NCBI GenBank assembly: GCA_023439545.1
Contig: JAEXNT010000079.1
Span: 1-64,000, forward strand
DNA length: 64,000 bases
Direction of reading: 5' to 3'
Source: Bacillota bacterium
GTDB lineage: Bacteria; Bacillota; Clostridia; Acetivibrionales; DTU013
The notes under the pieces are model-generated. The model did not search any database. It was not told the origin of the DNA and saw only the letters and a program-made list of their open reading frames with translations. Positions 62,757-64,000 of the stretch are shown here, in pieces (positions within the stretch are counted from its first letter, which is position 1; each line of letters opens with the position of its first letter). A program made the translations under genes and the position numbers.

Positions 62757-64000
62757 CTAGATTAATTGCTCGAGTTCATCGAGTATCGTCCCGAACATCT
62801 TGAGCGCATCCTCCACCGGCCCGGGCTGCGAAAGGTCGACTCCGGCTTTTTTCAGCAGTTCGAGAGGATAATCGGAGCCTCCGCTCTTCAAAAATTCGGT
62901 ATAACGGCCGACAGCCGGGGCGCCCTGCTTTAATATCTGCTGTGACAGCGAGGTTGCCGCGGAAATACCGGTGGCATATTTGTAAACATAAAAGCTCGAA
63001 TAGAAATGCGGTATTCGCGACCATTCCATCGCAATCTCGTCGTCTATGACGGCTTCGGGGCTGAAGTACCTTTCGTTCAATTCCTTGTAGACCTTGCTGA
63101 ACTCCTGTACATTCAGCGCCTCTCCGCTTTGGACAAGCCCGTGGGTCTTCTTCTCGAACTCGGCAAACATGGTCTGTCTGAACAGCGTGCCGCGGAACTC
63201 CTCCAGGTAATGGTTCAGCAGGTATGCACGCTCCTTTTTGTCTGTGGTGACCGACAGGAGATAATTCATGAGAAGCGATTCGTTTACAGTGGAAGCCACT
63301 TCAGCCACAAAAATCTTGTACTCGGAATATATATAGGGCTGCGTCTTATTTGTATAGTAAGAATGCATCGCATGTCCCATTTCGTGGGCAACCGTGAAAA
63401 CGTCGTTGATAGTGCCCTGGTAATTCAGCAGTATGTAGGGATGAGTCAGGTGAGTGCCCCATGAATAGGCGCCGCTTGTCTTCCCCTGGTTTTCAAACAC
63501 ATCGAGCCAGCCCGACGCAAAGGCATTCTCCAGGCTCTCAAGGTAACTTGAGCCCAACGGCGCAAGGCCCTTTTTCACTGTTTCGAGCGCATCCTCGTAT
63601 TTGATATGCTTCGGCGGTTCTTCGACTATCGGTGCATAAAGGTCGTACATGTGCAGTTCGTCGAGCTTCAGCGCTTTTTTGCGGAGCTTCAGGTAGCGGT
63701 GCAGCAACGGCAGGTTTTTGTTGACCGTACCGATAAGGTTGTCATATACGGAAACGGGCACATTGTCGCTGTCCAGCGATCCGCTTAGGCTCGAGTCGTA
63801 TTTACGCACCGAGGCGTAGAATTTATCCTTCTTGATCTCGTTATTGAGCATCGACGCGAGAGTATTCCCCATTGAGACATAGGAAGCATAAAGCGTATGG
63901 AAAGCATCAGCTCTCACCCTCCTGTCATGGGACTCCAGGAACTTGCTGTAACGGCCTTTGGTCACCTCGACCTCTTCACCGTTCTCATCCTTGATGGAAC
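62757..64000 (-). CDS. pepF: Oligoendopeptidase F, C-terminal part (runs off the window)
   Basis: M3B zinc peptidase that cuts peptides of about 7-17 residues in the cytoplasm. The frame stays open to the window edge (SIKDENGEEVEV before TKGRYSKFLES), so about 414 of the usual 600 residues are seen. The zinc site VAHEMGHAMHSYYTNKTQPY is intact, followed by EVASTVNESLLMNYLL with the third ligand Glu. Later motifs (RQTMFAEFEKKTH, FYVYKYATGISAA) are normal. The N-terminus lies beyond 64000. Confidence 0.96.
   Translation of the reverse strand, partial: SIKDENGEEVEVTKGRYSKFLESHDRRVRADAFHTLYASYVSMGNTLASMLNNEIKKDKFYASVRKYDSSLSGSLDSDNVPVSVYDNLIGTVNKNLPLLHRYLKLRKKALKLDELHMYDLYAPIVEEPPKHIKYEDALETVKKGLAPLGSSYLESLENAFASGWLDVFENQGKTSGAYSWGTHLTHPYILLNYQGTINDVFTVAHEMGHAMHSYYTNKTQPYIYSEYKIFVAEVASTVNESLLMNYLLSVTTDKKERAYLLNHYLEEFRGTLFRQTMFAEFEKKTHGLVQSGEALNVQEFSKVYKELNERYFSPEAVIDDEIAMEWSRIPHFYSSFYVYKYATGISAATSLSQQILKQGAPAVGRYTEFLKSGGSDYPLELLKKAGVDLSQPGPVEDALKMFGTILDELEQLI

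Overview
The window reads as a chromosomal segment of an anaerobic, spore-forming Firmicute of class Clostridia. Supporting signs are a long Gram-positive-type SRP RNA next to dnaX, a Spo0E-like phosphatase, consensus sigma-A promoters, GGAGG-type ribosome binding sites with frequent TTG and GTG starts, a TPP riboswitch, the tsaC-ywlE-upp-comEB-tagO-mnaA-atp gene order, SLH-domain surface protein and a Gram-positive Tad pilus locus. Base composition is close to balanced in genes, with strong use of ATA (Ile) and AGG (Arg). Genus and species cannot be told from sequence reading alone.

Layout. 0-6.3 kb: the 3' part of an unidentified structured RNA, tRNA-Pro(TGG), a TtcA-like PP-loop enzyme, a secreted phosphodiester glycosidase, a small membrane-anchored protein and galU. 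6.6-10 kb: SRP RNA, dnaX, ybaB, recR. 10-14.6 kb: a chemotaxis receptor broken by one in-frame amber codon, a DUF2089-DUF4097 pair, and a divergent Xre repressor/Spo0E pair with a palindrome lying between the -35 and -10 boxes. 14.7-24 kb: prfA, two long palindromic repeat elements, a ZIP transporter, tsaC-ywlE, upp-comEB-tagO-mnaA, and motAB on the other strand. 24-31.2 kb: a complete F-type ATP synthase operon atpIBEFHAGDC with its own promoter and terminator. 31.2-36.2 kb: a thiamine operon on the minus strand (thiM, a thiamine-binding protein, thiE, a HAD phosphatase, thiD, thiC) behind a promoter, TPP riboswitch and terminator. 36.2-39 kb: an inactive-looking rhomboid-like protein, a DUF975 protein and prs. 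39-46.1 kb: a Tad/Flp locus (tadZ, tadA, tadB, tadC, flp, FHA protein) behind a perfect consensus promoter, plus a PilZ protein. 46.2-49 kb: three tiny membrane peptides and an SLH-transglutaminase protein. 49-55 kb: HelD and a SWIM/SNF2 helicase. 55-64 kb: a repeat-rich gap with a MITE-like element, an ABC-2 exporter, a LuxR-type two-component system whose kinase ends in a histidine heptad repeat, an M29 aminopeptidase and the C-terminal part of oligoendopeptidase F.

How the parts connect. tagO and mnaA feed cell-wall polymer synthesis; the atp operon and motAB link proton-motive force to ATP and swimming; the thi operon covers pyrimidine synthesis, thiazole salvage and coupling but lacks thiG, thiS, thiH and thiF here, so it looks like a partial or salvage pathway. 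The Tad locus, PilZ protein and SLH-transglutaminase protein suggest a surface-structure region. The kinase/regulator pair lies directly upstream of the ABC exporter and probably controls it.

Most unusual items: the amber-interrupted receptor, the two nested-palindrome elements sharing a core in opposite orientation, the exact 7-residue histidine repeat on the kinase, the cluster of tiny paired membrane peptides, the MITE-like element with ends resembling a tandem repeat 5 kb away, and the hairpin that covers a ribosome binding site downstream of galU. Nothing here is proven to be a new system; the histidine-tailed kinase and the tiny-peptide cluster are the best candidates for undescribed biology.
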